Source: Progne subis subis
Taxonomy: Eukaryota > Chordata > Aves > Passeriformes > Hirundinidae
Assembly: GCA_022316685.1 (NCBI GenBank)
Contig: JAKJHU010000067.1
Location: forward strand, 1,240,001-1,304,000
Direction of reading: 5' to 3'
DNA length: 64,000 bases
Both the position numbers and the translations under genes were made by a program. The notes beneath the pieces are model-generated. The model was not told where the DNA came from and ran no database searches. It worked only from the letters and a program-made list of their open reading frames with translations. Below are positions 34,719 through 48,178 of the stretch, in pieces (the first letter of the stretch is position 1; every line of letters starts with the position of its first letter).

Positions 34719-35035
34719 ATGACATGTCCAGAGAAGGGCAATGGAGCTGGTGAAGGGTCTGGAGCACAAGTCTTATGAGGAGCAGCTGTGGGGGCTGAGG
34801 TAAATAGCCTGGAGAAAAAGAGGCTGAGGGGTGAGTTGATAACATTTTATACTTACCTGAAAAGGAGTGGTCAGTCTCTTTTCCCAGGTAACCACTGACA
34901 GGATGACAGACCTCAAGTTGCACCAGTCGGAGGGTTAGTCTAGCTATTAAGAAAAAAATACCTTCACAAAAAGAGCTGTCAAATATTGAAACAGACTGCC
35001 CAGGGAACTGGTAGACTTTGTGCCTGCAGAATTTT
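34719..35035 (+). repeat. CR1 LINE 3' fragment, + strand
   Basis: It reads 'cagagaagggcaatggagctgg', 'cttatgaggagcagctg', 'gacctcaagttgcaccag' and 'gactgcccagggaactggtag' in the order of the CR1 3' end. It follows a T-rich low-complexity stretch at 34638-34690. Confidence 0.88.
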
Positions 35036-37074
35036 TACCCTTTATTACCAACATTTTCCCCCAGGCACCATTGTCTTGGCTGAGGGACTCAGATGTGCCC
35101 TGAAATGGTAAGAAATGTTAGATTGGTGAATGATGTTAATGAAATTCTTGTGTTAGAGAATACATGCAATTTTAAAGAATAGTTTTCAATTTTAAGCCAA
35201 TTTCCTATCATATTATATGGAAAACTGTTTATAACAACTGCTGTTTTCTATCCTTATTTCATCTGGTTTTCTTTCAGAATTCTCACAAAATATTGTTATC
35301 CTTTTTAGCCTTCTATAACCCTTTTTATTTAACTTATAAATAATTATAGTAATGCATAGAATTTGAAAAAAAAATTGTAATAATTATAATTTGACATTTT
35401 TTTAACTTATCATCCAACATGAATAAAACATTTAAATATGTTATAAAATAAACTCCCCACTTCCCAGAGATTCAGAATGGGGAGACAAAAGTTAAAACAC
35501 CAACCTGCTTATGTTGTATGATTATGACTGAAGCTGCTAAATGCTGAAATATTCTTTGAAATGCTACATTTTCAGACATTTATTTTGAAAATATTGAAGT
35601 TCAGGTTTGGTAGGCATATATAAAAATCAAACTTTTACAATTTATTCTGCACTTTAATTTCTAAAATCAGCAGGCATTCAATTTAGACTTGTGAACATAT
35701 CCTCACAGAATTTAATGACTTTAAACATGAGGGATAAAATGTATAAAAACTATTGTTCAGTTATTTTTATATGATACTTTGAGCAAGGATTTGCTTGGAC
35801 TTTGCACCCAGGTCTGCCAACACTACTGAGGACCCACACCTCAAGTGGTTGAATGACAGGATTTAGAAAGGGGTTTAGGGTGGGCTGCTCCTATCAACTC
35901 CTAGAATCTCTGAGTAAGGGGAAAGGACAAGTTTTCCCCAGAAAGTACACATGCAGCAGCTCAGGCATTTCATTATCTGGTACTATTCTCTGGCATTTCT
36001 AAAACATCTATAAAGTCATAACCAGGAAAAACAAAACAACCATAACAACATAAACCCCAGCATAAACAGCAAAAAAAAGGGTTTTTAATCTAAAAAAAAC
36101 CAAAAAATATACAAGTGGAAAATAATTTAAGAAATATATCTGGCAAAGCCACTGGAACAAATTTAGCATAAAATAATTCAGGAATATTAAAGAACAAGAA
36201 AAAAATAAATTATTATTTTTTGTGAATATATTAGATTTCACTTACACTAATGAAAAATGTGTATTGAAAATGAATGCATACACTTTGCAACTTGCATTTT
36301 TTTAATGAGTTTCTGATTTGTACATTCCTTTAATGAATGACTATATAAAACTTTTCATCAAAGACAATGGAAAACATCTAAAATTCAGGCAATTAATCCA
36401 TTTTAATCCTTAAAACACATGGTGATGTTTTTAAATATCACATTAGTCAATACACCATACTAATATAATTCCAAGTAGGATTAGTCCTCTTTTGCTGCGG
36501 GGAAAAAGAAGGAAAATAAAAGAAAAAAAGATTGGTTAATATACTTTAAAACATAATTTTACAACATATTTTAATTTCTATGATGAAAGGTAGACAAACA
36601 ATAACTGCTATTCTTGAGTCATACCTTTGACGTACACATGTGAAAGAAACCACAGAGAAGAAAGATTACTTTTTCCTGTTTGCTGATCATCAGAATATCT
36701 AAAATTACACACATACACACAGAGAGACAAGTTGTATCTTTTTTTTTTTTTTAAATAAAATTGTATAAGATAGGAAAAAAAAAAAAATACCCAGTAAATA
36801 GGCAGAGAAAAAGTAGTATCTTTAGAACTGGTCAAGACAAAAATGGATTTAAAAATATTAAAAAAAACCCAAAAAAAAACACCCTTCAGATGAGGTCCAG
36901 TACATGCTCTTATAGACTTTTTATTTCTCAGGAGTTAGTGTTGCAAACTGAAACAAAAAATTGTGGTTTGTCATGGGAATATTCTGAACTCTATTATCCA
37001 TCTACATATTTATAGAAAGTAGAATTGTATCCCATAAACTCTTTCAGCTCTACAAAAACAACAAACTATCGCTG
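35036..37074. other. AT-rich intergenic DNA
   Basis: No gene is recognised. There are A and T runs around 36740-36790. Short frames (such as 36008-36241 and 36608-36835) are phenylalanine- or lysine-rich AT sequence. Confidence 0.55.
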
Positions 37075-37395
37075 GGAAACCACCGAATATTCTGAGCTGG
37101 AAGGAACCCTCAAGAATCATCAAGTCCAACTCCTGGACTTGCAAAGGACCATCCCCAAGAGTCACACCATGTGCCTAAGAGAATTTTCCAAACACTTCTT
37201 GAAATCTGTTAGGCTGATGCTGTGACCACTTCTCTGGGGAGCCTGTTCCTGTGCCCAACCACCCTCTAAGAGGAAAACCTTTTCCTAATATCCAACCTAA
37301 CCTCCCCTGACACAGCTTCAGGCCATTCCCTCAGGTGCTTTCACTGTCACCAGAGAGAAGAGATCAGTGTCTGCCCTTCCTCTTCCCCTCACAAG
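37075..37395 (-). repeat. CR1 LINE 3' fragment, - strand
   Basis: Diagnostic blocks appear in minus order: 'gaatcatcaagtccaactcctgg', 'ggagcctgttcctgtgcccaacc', 'ccttttcctaatatccaacc', and 'gccattccctcaggt'. Well conserved compared with the other CR1 pieces here. Confidence 0.92.
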
Positions 37396-38203
37396 AAAAT
37401 TCTAATGGTTTAATGTTAAATTCATTTGTATATATAAATCAACAAGATCTAAGATAGTCCAGACTGAAAAACTAAAATATTTAACAAATGGATATTGAAA
37501 TCTCAGTCAGAAATTAAGATAAATGGATGAGCACTCATAGCTTAATGTAGGAAACATTATTTAATTTTACCCACCTTTAACTGTTCATAATAAACATTTC
37601 AGGTTGTAAATCTTAATTAAATCTGCCAGTTATAATAAATATGTTTGTTTAAGCATATACACTTTACACAATAACTATTCATAGTCTAGCTGCACTTTTA
37701 AATATGTTGCTCTAAGCTACTTTGCTGCTGGATTGAAATTTAATCTGTGGTTTTATGAAAAATATTAATGAATTGATGTCCATATATACTCTATATATCC
37801 ATATATACTCAGTTTTACTGCCATATATGCATCAAGCATGGCTTAAAATCTCTGTCACCCATTGATTTTAATTTATTTATCCAAACATTGTTTGTAATAG
37901 GACAGAGTAAGACAACACCGGTATAAGGATGAACCAGCTTTTATCTGTGATTCATTAAAAAGTACATTTCAAGGTATTTGGGCAAAAATATGTGACAGGA
38001 TACCATCAGAAAGATATTACTAGAATATAACATCTGTCTTCCTTGCACGTGTACAAAATTCTGAGCATTGAACTGATTGAGAAGTTGTCAAAAGAAAGAT
38101 GATAGTCTTGATATATGAGTCCAACTAAATCTGTAAGATACATGGGCATTTTACTTGTATTCTCATGACTAATGTTGCCTCAAAAGTCTAAACATTCCTT
38201 CTC
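37396..38203. other. AT-rich intergenic DNA with short direct repeat
   Basis: No gene is recognised. A 13-bp direct repeat (tccatatatactc) occurs twice at about 37778-37810, separated by six bases. Confidence 0.55.
38198..38203. repeat. Target-site duplication (left) of solo LTR
   Basis: cttctc, repeated exactly at 38923-38928. Confidence 0.9.
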
Positions 38204-38922
38204 TGTGGCTGGTTCCGTCCCCGCACCGGGCGGATGCTGACCTCCAGCTAGCTCTGGTCAGCACAGCTACAGAAGTTCCCAGTTCGGATGGGCACGCAGG
38301 TTATCTTTACCTGCTGGCTCGGCTTCTCAGCAGCAGCTGGACCAAATAGTGTCGTGACAGCACCGGCAGTGGAAGAAAAGGCTGGCTCTCAGCTTGTTAA
38401 AAGATGTTTATTCAGGCCAGCTGCGGGAAGTCCACAGCTGGTCTAAACCTCAGGCCAGGGGGGCCAGCAAGCGAGAGAGAGCAGAGCTGAAGAGTTTGAA
38501 TCTCCCTCCTCCACCTTATAAGCAGGGGAGGGGTCCAGGGGGGGTTACAACAAGACAACAAATCAGGGGATTCAGGGGGTAACAAGGTGTGCCCACCCCC
38601 AAGCCTCAGACCACCAAAATCCAGAGCCAAAGGAATTACCCCCAGGGGACCTATCACCTGAAGCCCTCTCCCTGAGATTTTGCAATCCAGGAGGGACCCC
38701 TGGAGTGATAGACAGGCTGCCCCAGAACGGGGTGGGATGGGGACAGGAGGGCAGAGGGGATGGACAAGGATAGGTGGGCGGTGGGATGATTGACACAAAA
38801 CACCTTATTATACAGAAAACAAAAAAGGGAATGGACAGTTACAAAACTGGGGATACAGTGAAATGAACCATAACATAAACTTTCTTATAAAAACCTAATA
38901 AAACACTTCTTGCACCGCCACA
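38204..38922 (-). mobile_element. 719-bp solo LTR with intact target duplication, - strand
   Basis: The termini are TGTGGC...GCCACA, perfect inverted hexamers, and the flanks are the exact 6-bp repeat cttctc. On the - strand a TTATAAGG TATA-like element (complement of about 38515-38522) precedes an AATAAA (complement of 38407-38412) by roughly 105 bp, the usual R-region spacing. The body is GC-rich with several G runs. No internal retroviral genes remain, so this is a solo LTR left by recombination between two LTRs. The intact duplication suggests it is among the younger insertions here. The 128-codon minus frame (38412-38798) is GC-rich LTR sequence, not a gene. Confidence 0.93.
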
Positions 38923-38928
38923 CTTCTC
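38923..38928. repeat. Target-site duplication (right) of solo LTR
   Basis: cttctc, identical to 38198-38203. Confidence 0.9.
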
Positions 38929-41804
38929 TTCAGTCACTTCACCTAATATGCACATATTTTGAGAAATAGAATGGAAAAAGCAAAAACCTTTCTAAGATCT
39001 CCATAGCCTGCTCAAGAAGCTGAGTAAATACTTGGATCATTGTGATGATGCAGCTCCATCTTGCCATAGTTACATTTATGCTGTGTAGTTATTTCAACAG
39101 TATCTCCTCAGCCATCTCTCACTCTTCTAGATTCAACTCTGTAAAAGGAGATAAAAAGGCAAGAGAACACTTCTCAATTTTTTTCACATTTAGATCATTC
39201 ATAAGATAGCAAAACTGATACATCTGTATAAATGATTCTATTCTGCCTAAATATATAAGTACAAGATACTTAGAGAAACTCAGCAAGAGAGAATGCAAGA
39301 AGTGGAAGAGAAGGAAAAAAAAAAAACAACCCCAAAGATAATAAAAACCTCATGGTATTAAACTCGGTATATGGTTTTCTCCTGAGTACAGCTGAGATTT
39401 GCTTACCTAGTGGATAAATTTTAATTGTTGTTACTAAATCTATTCTTTCTGACCCAAGATGCCACATCACTGTGTGGCTGAAGCTATGTTTGCTAAGTTA
39501 TTCTGGCATTAATCACATTTATTGTTTGCAGGACCACAATTCTCTTATTTATGGGCACTACCCTTGGGAATGCAGGTCACCGTTATCTAACAGCAGAATC
39601 TACAGCTGCTCTTGCTGACTTCAATTTGAGTCTTACTTCCTCGATAGAGGTCATATAGAACCAATTGAAGTTAATTTTATGAGACATCTGTTATATTTGT
39701 GGTTATACTCATTCTTCAAGATTGCCCTCTAAAGTAGCAGTTACTAAAAAAACCCAGGCAACATAAGAGAGAAAGAAAACTAACAAATAAAAGACAATAT
39801 CAGAAGTTATCTGAGGAATTCTATTCGACAGGACAAAGTAGGAAATTATTTTAAATTAAGAATCCCATAATTTGGGGCATGAATATTTTATGTAAAATGC
39901 ACAACTCTGAAACATTTCACCCTTGCAAATCTGGGAGAAGCCACTGACAGTTAAAACCTTGAAATACCAAAAAACCAGAATTATCAAATACCTAAACAAT
40001 ATATCTACCACTGCAATGTTGCTGGGTTTTTTGTTTGTTTGTTTGGGTTTGGTTTTGGGTTTTTTTTTTTCCTTTTTCCAAAATTCCTATATAATTTCAG
40101 TTTGTATGAGAGGATTATAAATTTATGCTTGGAAAATGAAAGTAATAAAATTCTGACAAGAGAGTTGGTTGTTGTTTTTGGTTTTGTTGTTGCTGTTGTT
40201 TTGTTTTTCTCTACATGGCTTTGGAGTTAATATGATGAAGTTTTCTTTAATGAGCTACTAAAAATATAGAAATAAGCAACAAAAAAATTGAGAAAATCAT
40301 CCTCTGAATGTAAGCATCTTGATACACATATTTTTTTTCTCTAAAATGTAGGTGTCTGCTTTGAGTTTGTAAGACAAGATAGCTGTAGTCAATAGATATT
40401 TCTCAACAAAAATTACTTTCACCATCTTTGTTTATTAAAGTAACTGATACATCAGAATTCCCATCTTCTGTTCAGTGCAAGTGCCTAAAATGAAAATCCA
40501 AGCCAAATCTTTGTCAATTTCATCAATATACAAAATAGGAATAAGACATTTTGATATTGAAGCAGGAGTAGTTAATGAATAGTATGGTCCCAGAAGACAA
40601 ATTTAGATAAACATTTGGGTATGGTGCAGTATTGTCTCAAAATATTTACTCAATTCTTCTTAAGATGTGTAAGTTTTGCTGGGTCTGTTTTCTCTCTTAT
40701 GCATTTTGATACCATTTGATTTTTCTTCCTTAAAAGAGTTGCACACCAAGATTTTTTAAGGTTTCTATTTGTAAATGTCTTCCTTTCCTGTTCCCCACAC
40801 TGTTTCTCCCCCAGATATTCTACATATAAAACAGACTGCACACTGAAGTATTTATTTTTGTTTCCCTTTATAATTTTTTGGCGGGTGAAAGAAACACACA
40901 TGGTTGACAAAACAGTTTTCTAGGATGTATATGGATTTTTTTTTTTTTTTTTTTTTTATGATGGTATCAGTAAAAGTACCATTAAGCTTAAAAAAACCAC
41001 CCCAGTATAATATCCACAAAATTTTCTCTCATCATAAGTAGTGCCAGTTATTAATCTTTTTATGTACTTGATTATTTCAGTTTCTTCATAATTAACAAGT
41101 CTTTTAATTTTCCTTAACACTTCCATATGGAACAGGCCAACAGGAAAATTACCCCACCCAGCTCCCTTTTCCAGCCTTCTTTATCACATTATCAGAAATT
41201 TCCTGGGAGTACAAAATGCAAAAAATCCCAATTGGACAAGCCTTAATGCAATGTCACATTCCCCCTATTGCTCAGATTGGTTTTGCTACACTTATCCCTT
41301 CCTGACATGGCTTTATTGATACAGATAAGCTTTCTTTGTAGGTATGTGGTATTTTGAGCTGGAGACCAAAGTACTATTTAGTCAAGATCTAATTTTCATG
41401 TGCTAGTTCTCCTTCACATTTCTTTTAACACTAGCTTGGCTTCAATCGGCTCATTACTCCTTTAGTAATTTTCCTAGAAAATATTACTCCTACTTTCTCA
41501 TCTTGCTCAAGCATCAGTCTAAATTATGTATTTAAAAAGTGATGTTGTTGACAAGGAATATTTTGAATGTTGGTTTGGCTTTGGGTTTGCTTGTTTTGTT
41601 GGTTTTTTTTTTGGGGGGGGGAGGGGGTTGTCTGTTTTTTGGTTTTTTTTCAGATTCAGACTTTTGAAATTCTAAATGGGGATGATCCAAATTGAATCTA
41701 TGGAGTATAGTTAACTACTTCATTATTTAGTTACCTGAGAAATACCTATATTTTTGCTAAACTTAAATTTTAGATACCACCTACACTAAGGAACATATTT
41801 CATA
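38929..41804. other. AT-rich intergenic DNA with G/T tracts
   Basis: No gene is recognised. G/T-rich tracts lie at about 40024-40070 and 41575-41655, and 22 T at 40936-40957. Short frames across them are low complexity. Confidence 0.55.
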
Positions 41805-42100
41805 ATCACAGAACATATTGAGTTGCAATGGACCCACAAGGATCATTGACTCCAACTCCTGGTCCTTCACAGGACCATCCCAAGGATAAAACCATATGCC
41901 TGAAAGTTTTTTCAAATGCTTCTTGAATTCTGTCAGGTTTGGTGCTGTCACCAAGGCTTCCTTGGGAAGACTGTTCTGGTGCCCAACCACCATCTGCATG
42001 AAGAACTTTTCCTAATATCCAACAGAAATCTCCCTCAACACACCTGCCACCCCCTCAGGTCCTATCACTGGTCACCAGAAAGAAGAGATCAGTATCTGAT
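41805..42100 (-). repeat. CR1 LINE 3' fragment, - strand
   Basis: It begins 'atcacagaacatattgag' and includes 'gactccaactcctgg', 'ggtgctgtcaccaagg', 'ctggtgcccaaccacc' and 'cttttcctaatatccaac', in the same order as the copy at 37075-37395. Confidence 0.9.
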
Positions 42101-45100
42101 ATTTGAATGTATATTACCTGCATATATGAGTTGTATGTTTACCTGCCATTACACATGTAATCATTCTGGTTGAAGTATTTCCACATTCTGAAGATACATC
42201 TGCATGTATCATTTGCATCCACATCACCTATTTGCCAAGAAAGTACTTTAACTGTCAGGAGATTCTGCATTACTCATTAAATATTTTGTATTATATCACT
42301 CTTCTTGTTAGGACCAAAATAAATTTAGAAATATGTATAATGTACAAATTGAAGTTGATAATAGAAGTATTATGATTATGATTATGATCATGATCATGAT
42401 TATGACTATGACTATGACTGTGTTATTAGGTCTTCCTTCATGAAGGAAGAATTATGAACTTGTTTTAGGTTGTATGGAGATTAACATTACACAATAATAT
42501 AATTCTGGGCAACAGTGACAAAGAACAGAAGACTCTCTATCCCGAGACAACCACAGGTCCATGTCATGTCATCCTGGGAAGGATGTAAGAAAGGAAGAAG
42601 TATCAGGAAAGATACTTCCTCTAACCATTTATGGAGATTGTGTTAAAGTGAAGTTATACAATTGCTACATATTACTGCATGATTACTCAACTAACTTCAT
42701 AAGTACTCAACTGGTGAGATAAACCCATGTCCTATTTCACAGGAAGAATAATCAGTGGGTAGATGATGTATACACATCTTGGTCTCAAAAAAGATTTGGG
42801 GAAAATACAGAATGCTTTGAATTTCAGAGGGCAAATTACCATTGAAGAGCTTTCCACTCGAGTTTCTTTCGGATTCCAAAACACAAGTTTCTCCTAATTT
42901 ACTACTGCTTGCCACGTGAACATGTATTAAGAACTGTACAGTCTTTGTTTATATTTTCTTTTTCTATATTATGCTGTAGGTAAATCCCTGGACTATCACA
43001 GACTCATCATTTTCTCTGGTTTTTATTATTACCTCCTCTTTCAATGACTTTCAAAACTGGTTAAACTCCTAAAATAAAGAAATTAAGACAACAATTATCC
43101 CTTTCTCATATATATGCAAGGAATAGCAATCCCAGTCATTCACATGAAAAGATAATTATTGTTCCTGCATTCAGTCCAATTTTTCTCTACTTTGTCCCAC
43201 TTATATTCTGCTGACAGTGTTTTAAGATCCCTGTAGAGCTTCTTCAGTGTTTTATTTTTGAATAATCCTTTCCCCCCCCTCATTAACAATCTACTCTTCT
43301 TATAATCTTCTATCTGCACTTACCATGCAGGTATTAGAATCTTTTTAACTATTGCCACTTGGAAGAATTCCCTTGCTTCTCTGCTTCATCAGCTTGCCAT
43401 CTCATTTTACATTTCAAACATATCTTTTTCTCCATTGACTCTCTTTATTTTTCATCTTGCTCTAACACTACTCTTCTCTTTAGATTTATAAATTAACTCT
43501 GAAAAAGTGGACATGAGAATCATAATGTTATAACATGGTAAATGTTCAGAAGAATTTGTAACACTATCCACTATCACAGGTTTTGTGTGTTAGCTTTAAT
43601 TACCTACAAAATTTCAATGTGTTAACATAAAAGGCAACTGAAGAAAAGCCATACAGACATCATGGTTTCAGTTCACTTGCCCATGTATTTCCTAATAAAT
43701 GTTATTTGAAACATCCTGTGTAATCCCACCTGGCTTCCAGCTGCCACTTCAGAAAGGTTTCTGTCTCCACAATCGTATGTGCCAACTGTGTCTGAACCTT
43801 TTAGAAAACCTCAGATGTGTCAAAAATATTGTGTTCAGGCAGCCGAACTGATTCCTAACTGCCAAAAATCTAAACTGAACTGATTCATAGATGTCTGCGA
43901 ATGTCCGAACTAGATCCACAGTGGCTAAAATCAGAGTTAAGACTCCTACTTCATGTGAAGACCTTCCAAGGTGAGCTTCTAACTGCATAAATCTGGACCT
44001 GAGTCAGAATCATGACACAGCTTGTACATTTAAGGATTATTTGTAGTTTTGGAGGGGAAAAAAAAAAAAATCAGAAAAATTACGAAAATATGTGAATTAG
44101 TCCTAAAGCTACAAGATGACCCATTTTCCAATATTTAGTTATCTGATGGCTTTTACAATACTATTATTATGTCCTGCTCTTCAGTTACTGCTATATCAGG
44201 CCACAGGTCTCTTCTTTGTTCTCATTTTTCTGACATACAGATGTCTTAGGCTGGGGAGCATTGAATTACTTCTATGTGTCTACATCTATCTATAAATCAA
44301 TTATGATGACATTTAGACATCGAATTTAGGAATCAAATAAGCACTGGAGGATAACCTTCGAGTTGCTCATGAGAAATATACTTTTGGTAGTTGCCTAGTA
44401 ATCTGCCTGAGTAATGAACCTTAGAATTTAGGGTACTGTTGGGGTAGAAGTATTAATAAAAATATTTCCTGCTCAGTAGATTTAAAAATAAAAAATAATC
44501 ACATTGATAGCAGGAAATTTACATGTTCAAATCCAAGCATTAATGGTAGAGGGAGATATTGGAATGCCTTCTAGAGTGAGACACCACAGAAAACTATGAA
44601 TAACTGTGCATTGGACTACAGGAATTTCTGGTGTATGTAAAATGCAAAATGAATAACAAATGAAGAATTATAGTGACTTGATTTTTTGTTGTTCTTTAAT
44701 GAGATAAAGAAACAACAACACTATTTTCCTTTTTAATATGTAGCTATATACTTCAGATTTGAAAGTTTATTTCCTGCAGAAAATTTGTAATAAAAAACAT
44801 CCAAAATGAAGTATTTCTTATAGAGAACTCACACTTTAATACATAGACAGCTTATTAAGACTAAATGTTGCACATACGTAAGAAGTAATATATTTTCTTT
44901 TTAATTTAAACATCAATTATTGTAATACATACATTCATATATTAGTTTTAACTTTTTTTTCCTTTTTTTTTCTTAACATTTTGAGTCCACATTGGTTCTA
45001 TTTTCATTTAGAGTATCTCTTAGTTCCACTATTGTGCAGCTTTTCCTTTTAAAAGTTTTCTCTTTATTCCAAAGTACCTGCTTTTTACATTTTTTTTCCC

Positions 45101-45329
45101 TGACATTTAACATTTTCTTTTTCCTTTTCTTTGTCTCGTGCTTCTGCTCTTTTCTAATGTAACTCAAATGCTTACATTACACATAAAAAGAGTGGTTTAA
45201 TCCTACTTCAAAACTAGCAGAGGAAAACAGGGCATATCTATGGCTAATAATAGAAAATTACACAGTTATAGGGGAATATAGGTGAAATTAATAAAATCCT
45301 TTAGGTAATAATTTTTCTTCAACTACTGC

Positions 45330-45376
<47 letters not shown>

Positions 45377-46649
45377 ACTGTTGCAGGTCTCTCTTTGTAT
45401 TTAAGCTCTGTGATAAGCAGAACAAATAATATGCCCAAATTGATTTTTTCTTTCATGTCTGTCTCTTCATCAAGAGAAAAGCTGGTATTTCTTTCTTAGG
45501 GAAAATGTCAGATATGCATATAGAAAGCACTGTCCTACAGTAAGTTTTAGAAAATAGTTTGCATACAAGGTCATGTACCCTACTTCTGAAAAAAAAAATG
45601 TTCTTATGCTACAGATTATGCTATAGCAAAGTAATATCCCCATAATTTCACGTTTGCTCCTAATTCCTTTATCAGCATTTCTCCTCTTAGTCCTTCTTTA
45701 GGTAAACTGTAGATTTAGCAGTAAACAGAGTAGAAAATATGATACTAATGCAAAAGCTTTTGCTAATGGCATGATTTGCTCTCAGTCTCATCATTTGCTG
45801 AATAATAATCACATCTAATTTAAACTTAATGCACAGGCAATTTCTTATTCATTCCAACAGCTTCAGAAAGACAATTATGCCAATGCTGAGTTCAAGAAGT
45901 GAAACACAGATTTTCAGCCCACTGAGCAAAGACAAAAATTCATTCATGAGATATTGCATTGCTGAAAAATGAAAAGTCATTCATTATTCAGCAAACATAC
46001 AAACACTGTAATTTTAGAATCTTGTTCAATTGAAAGTACTTATGCATAGATATCTACACTGGTAGAACTATGTTTTTTGTATACTTGAAATTGCAAGAAT
46101 TGTGTGAAATATGTGCTTGTAACAAGCCACCATTTGTCTCAAAGTTAAAAAAAAAAGAAAATCAGGGATCATTAAAACTGTATTAAAAACAGAAATCAAT
46201 TTTGAAATGATAATGTACTAAACTAAATTAAGCTTTTCATAGAAAAATAAATTAGTATTTTAAAGTTTTGCTTTGTGCTATTCTTATTTCTCACTGTTTC
46301 AATAGTGAGCTCTTAGGATTAAATGTTGGACATTCTGAATCTTAACATAAGATACTCTTGAGTAATGCTGTTGAATTCTGTAAAACTAGAATTTGAAAGA
46401 AAGAGTAATTGAGAAATACATGTAGCAAATCAATACAGGAACCACATTTATTTTCATTAACTTTTGCTGTTAAGTTTATCTAGAAAATATATCATTATGA
46501 AAATTAGGTCTGAATATTCTGTCCAGTTTTATTTGAAAAGGAATAGATGGTATTAAAATTAGTCCATATGTTTCTGAAAAGGAACATGGTGAACAGGGCC
46601 AGCAAGCAGGGACTTAACAGGTAGGATGAAAGAAATTTTTTATTATGAG
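42101..46649. other. AT-rich intergenic DNA
   Basis: No gene is recognised. A (GATTAT/GATCAT/GACTAT) hexamer array lies at 42369-42420, a long T run at 45332-45362 followed by (GT)n to about 45375, and pyrimidine-rich sequence near 44950-45130. The 79-codon minus frame at 43749-43988 has balanced composition but no motif I recognise. Confidence 0.55.
42369..42420. repeat. Degenerate ATG-ATT hexamer array
   Basis: About eight tandem units that shift in sequence along the array from tatgat to catgat to tatgac, so the array has internal variant blocks. Confidence 0.85.
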
Positions 46650-46835
46650 GGTGATGAGATACTGAAAAAATTGCCCAGAGAACTTGTGAATACTCCATAT
46701 CTGAAAAGATTCATGATTAGGCTGGACAAGAATTGAGAACCTAACTTAGTGGAAGATGTATCTAACCACAGCAGGAACATTGAAACTAGATGACCTTTAA
46801 AAGACCCTTTAACCCAAACCATTTTATGACTATGG
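46650..46835 (+). repeat. Degraded CR1 LINE 3' fragment, + strand
   Basis: 'gatgagatactgaaaaaattgcccagagaact', 'gattaggctggacaag' and 'gaaactagatgacc' follow the CR1 3'-end order with many substitutions. Confidence 0.65.
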
Positions 46836-47999
46836 TCTGATGCTATGAAATTATTTCCTGTTTGAAAACAAGGCCAGTTTTCTGCTTCAGCTGCTTCCTG
46901 ACACAGTGCTTCACAAGTTAGGTGATCAGGCAGTGCCAGACACCTATTCAACAACTGTATGGGAGTGCTGTGGATGGATGAGTGTGGCAACCAGGATGAG
47001 CAAAAAAAACTTTGACAGTAAATGCATGAGAAGACATGGAAGAGACCCTAGAGGAGCTGCTCAGACAGCATGGGGCTGCTAGAAAGAGACAGTAAAACAA
47101 AATAAATTACATGCAGTAGAGTACAGTTCCTAGCACTAGTTGGACAGTATGTCTCTGCAAATTAGAGAGGTCATCCCAAATGAGGGTCTTGAGGGAGGAC
47201 TTTATATGTTCAGGTCTCTGCAGGAAACGCCTTGTGCTGCTCTTTGTATCTGGGAAATCAGCTCCTGAACAGGAACAGAAACCTTTCAGAGTTGAACTGC
47301 CACAGCCTAAGAGCAATTTCATGCATTCATTCACAAAGTAAATCATGACAGATCAAATAATGATATTCTGTCTCATAAGCAACACCTTCAGCTCTTGCAT
47401 CTGAGACTCATGTGATTACTGAACTAAAGACCAGGAAACACCCCCCCCCCAAAAAAAAAAAAAAAAAAAACACAACCCCCACATATATTTATTTATATCA
47501 CAGGCTTCAAATAGAAAGAAAACATTAATCATATAATGGTAAAATTATGACTTAGAAGGCTCTTTCTTGAAAGCAAAGAAAGAAGAACGCAGGTTGTTTT
47601 GAGCTTGGATTTGTGAGTTGCCACCTACTTTTCTTTCATGGCCAAAACTACAGTGTGAAATATGTAGAAAAAAAAATCTATTTAGTCCAAAATCAGTACC
47701 TGAATGCAGATTGAAAGCTAATAAAAATCATTATCATTAGCCAGGAAGGACTATGCACCCCATCATCAATTCAGTGGTGAGGAACACTGACTTCTAATTT
47801 TACTATTTCTTTGCTAGTTATAATATAGGTACCTTTATGTCATGCACTGTTTTATGTAATCTACTAATATTTCCTTTGTTTTTCCTGTGTAATAACTCTG
47901 CCTTTTTTTCTATTAATATCCTGTCTATTCAATAAATAACTCATAAGTGACCTGATTTGCTGTTCCTAAGAACTTGCAAGTCAGCGTGCTTTAGGTGCA
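46836..47999. other. Intergenic DNA, nothing recognised
   Basis: There is a C10-A20 junction at 47441-47470. The 115-codon minus frame at 46643-46990 overlaps the CR1 remnant and is not a gene. Confidence 0.5.
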
Positions 48000-48157
48000 G
48001 GTCACCAAAAATAGAGCTGCTGCCAAGACCTGAGCCTAAGGCAGGGCTTATCGAACACTCTCACCCGATCCATAACAACACCACCCATTAAACGTGGAAG
48101 GAAAATTCCTCTTTTTTTTTTAGTAAATTGGGACTCCAACATATAATCTGTGTCGCT
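48000..48157 (-). pseudogene. Retroviral leader stub downstream of LTR
   Basis: About 160 bp beyond the primer-binding site on the - strand. It is presumably the start of the internal region of the element whose LTR lies at 48179-48855. It contains no recognisable gag coding and ends in AT-rich host-like sequence, so the element was truncated here. The lower boundary is an estimate. Confidence 0.55.
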
Positions 48158-48175
48158 GTCCCATCTGGGGTGCCA
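48158..48175 (-). other. Primer-binding site, probably tRNA-Arg
   Basis: Three bases after the LTR end on the - strand is TGGCACCCCAGATGGGAC. Its complement, ending CATCTGGGGTGCCA, matches the 3' end of a vertebrate tRNA-Arg(CCU) as I remember it, over 18 bases. This supports a retroviral origin for the adjacent LTR and fixes its strand. Confidence 0.75.
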
Positions 48176-48178
48176 GTT

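Noticed and set aside
38412..38798. 128-codon minus frame and overlapping 74-codon frame
   Set aside because: Both lie inside the solo LTR at 38204-38922; GC-rich LTR sequence has few stop codons.
42369..42420. CRISPR-like regular repeat
   Set aside because: Units are six bases with no spacers; it is a microsatellite in a vertebrate genome.
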